Of a stretch of 64,000 nucleotides of DNA, positions 62,754-64,000 are shown piece by piece. The notes below the pieces were generated by a model. That model ran no database searches and was not told where the DNA came from. It saw only the letters and a program-made list of their open reading frames with translations. Position numbers and translations under genes: made by a program. Source of the stretch: Climacium dendroides (lineage: Eukaryota; Streptophyta; Bryopsida; Hypnales; Climaciaceae); NCBI GenBank assembly GCA_950106755.1, contig OX467087.1, forward strand, positions 5,770,047 to 5,834,046. Direction: 5' to 3'. Numbering within the stretch: position 1 is the stretch's first letter; every line of letters begins with the position of its first letter.

Positions 62754-63002
62754 CACTAAATAGTGAAATTAGGTTGCCTAAACAATTAGGTTGACTCACT
62801 CAGGAAAGTTACCTCATGACTCACCACTTGTCCAGATGGAGGCACAAGCAATTCTCTAAACCCCAGTCATGAACCAATGCACCAACTCATGCAACACACA
62901 TGGTTCCTACATTATTGCATCCATCTACAATAACTGTACATATTTATATAGTGTGGAAAGTTGGGAATTTAGTGTGGGGCAACCTAATTTCACTATTTAG
63001 TG
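62754..63002. mobile_element. TA-flanked MITE, 249 bp, CACTAAATAGTG ends (family C-like)
   Basis: The first 25 bases (from CACTAAATAGTGAAATTAGG) are the exact reverse complement of the last 25. TA flanks both ends (62,752-62,753 and 63,003-63,004); the 3-base flanks CTA and TAA differ. The outermost bases agree with the element at 59,859-60,194, so the two probably used the same type of transposase. Confidence 0.85.
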
Positions 63003-63410
63003 TAAGCTTATTAGGGCCTTAGGGGGAATCTCAACATTATACTACACCTCAGGTCCCCCAGTTTTTTGAAGTCTGGACATGGCCCACTCTCAACCTGTCT
63101 AGTTTCCCAGCTCTTCTCCTCATCCTTGAGGAACGTAAGGTTCCAGGGACAAGCATGGCTGCAGTGACTCCCCCGAATGGAAAGAAAAACATTGGACTGC
63201 ATTAATTGCAAATTAAAGGCCGATCGATTTCAGATTCCTAAGTAGGCACCAAACGGAAATGGCGGTACCTGAGCTTCTAGCTCTGTCATAAAGGCAATAA
63301 CAAAAAACCACAACGTGAACGGCGAATGCATGGTGAATTTCATTAAAATGGCGGTGATCTTTTTGCCATTTTCCATACTAATGGAATGTCGTGTCATCTT
63401 CGACATATTC

Positions 63411-63470
63411 AGTGCCATTTTAATGGCTTGTAGTGCCATTTTAATGGCATGTAGTGCCATTCTACAGGAA
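63411..63470. repeat. 21-bp tandem repeat, about 2.8 copies
   Basis: Units AGTGCCATTTTAATGGC(T/A)TGT at 63,411-63,431 and 63,432-63,452, then a partial unit with a diverged end. Related words (ATTAAAATGG, GCCATTTT) occur just upstream at 63,341-63,372. Confidence 0.85.
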
Positions 63471-64000
63471 TACCACCATTTTAACGAAATTGCCCATATG
63501 TGCGGAAATCGTTCGTCGATCGAGAAGGAACGTGCAACGAAGTCTCCACCTCAGTTGCGAAGTAGCTTCGTTTTAGATCCCGACAGAATGGAACGAATGG
63601 TCGCAAATCGCTTAGAAGCGGTCCGGCCTTCAGGGTCCCACGTACTCAGATTTCTGTAACTGTAGTGCGTACCAACAATTTGGAGATCCCTTTTACAGTA
63701 TTTTTATAATAATGAAGAAGACGACCACCATCAGGTTGGAAAAGATTGTTTGCGACGTCGACACAGGCACTCCTGCATGTGTCGCACCACGCACTGTAGC
63801 TAACCGATATGATCAGTACAATTGTCAAGTTAATAATTGTCGTCTACGTCTGCGTCAAGCTAGTTAATTGTCAAGTTAGATGTCGTCTGCGTTCCTTGCA
63901 GGGGTCTCCGTCTTCAGAGGTAACTTAGTTGACGCCTGATCGACGTTTGGTGAGATTGTACGCCGTTGCTTCCTCCCAGTCACGACGAACTTCAAGGTTG
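63471..64000. other. Right end of the window, no gene recognised
   Basis: GC-balanced DNA that may border a gene outside the window. A partial direct duplication (AATTGTCAAGTTA ... GTCGTCT-CGTCTGCGT) lies at about 63,820-63,855 and 63,864-63,892. No open frame has a recognisable domain. Confidence 0.4.

Noticed and set aside
1..64000. tRNA genes, rRNA genes and CRISPR arrays
   Set aside because: I looked for A-box/B-box pairs with cloverleaf potential, rRNA cores and regular spacer arrays and found none; the tandem arrays have no unique spacers.

Overview
The window is nuclear DNA of a land plant. Four spliced or intronless protein genes of plant-specific architecture (an L-type lectin receptor kinase, a plant-type glutamate decarboxylase, augmin subunit 5 and an ABCA-type transporter), GT-AG introns of about 80 to 600 bases, a plant-type U2 snRNA gene and plant transposon types all agree on this. 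The species cannot be fixed from the sequence. GC-rich exons set in very AT-rich repeat deserts, and the divergence of the proteins from angiosperm forms, make a bryophyte or other seedless plant the best guess; this is inference.

Layout: 1-6,467 is repeat-rich DNA with a LINE 3' end, a CACTA-type MITE with its target duplication, and two more inverted-repeat elements. 6,468-8,750 (+) is an intronless lectin receptor kinase. 8,751-26,486 is a gene-poor, AT-rich desert with tandem repeats, several MITE families and a second LINE relic. 26,487-28,718 (+) is a five-exon glutamate decarboxylase. 29,418-29,609 (-) is a U2 snRNA gene with its own USE and TATA promoter. 30,300-34,562 (-) is augmin subunit 5, ten exons. 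34,563-50,716 is a second desert; it hides a multi-exon relic of a BT1/folate-biopterin-transporter gene (39,321-41,460, -), a nested pair of TTAA-flanked MITEs, a large TTAA-flanked element and a broken Copia retrotransposon with its primer-binding site. 50,717-58,231 (-) is a 19-exon ABCA transporter of about 981 residues. 58,232-64,000 is intergenic, with two TA-flanked MITEs and a GC-richer island of unknown nature.

The genes do not form a pathway or operon; they are independent housekeeping or signalling genes (GABA synthesis, microtubule nucleation, lipid/ABC transport, splicing, cell-surface perception). The most unusual content is in the repeats. A roughly 220-bp family is bounded by TTAA and starts with CCCTT-like ends. 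One copy is inserted precisely into another copy of the same family, and a third copy elsewhere in the window provides the empty site. This looks like piggyBac-type target choice, which is rarely described in plants. Exon boundaries were read by hand from splice consensus, reading phase and family conservation; all phases of the three spliced genes close without a frameshift.
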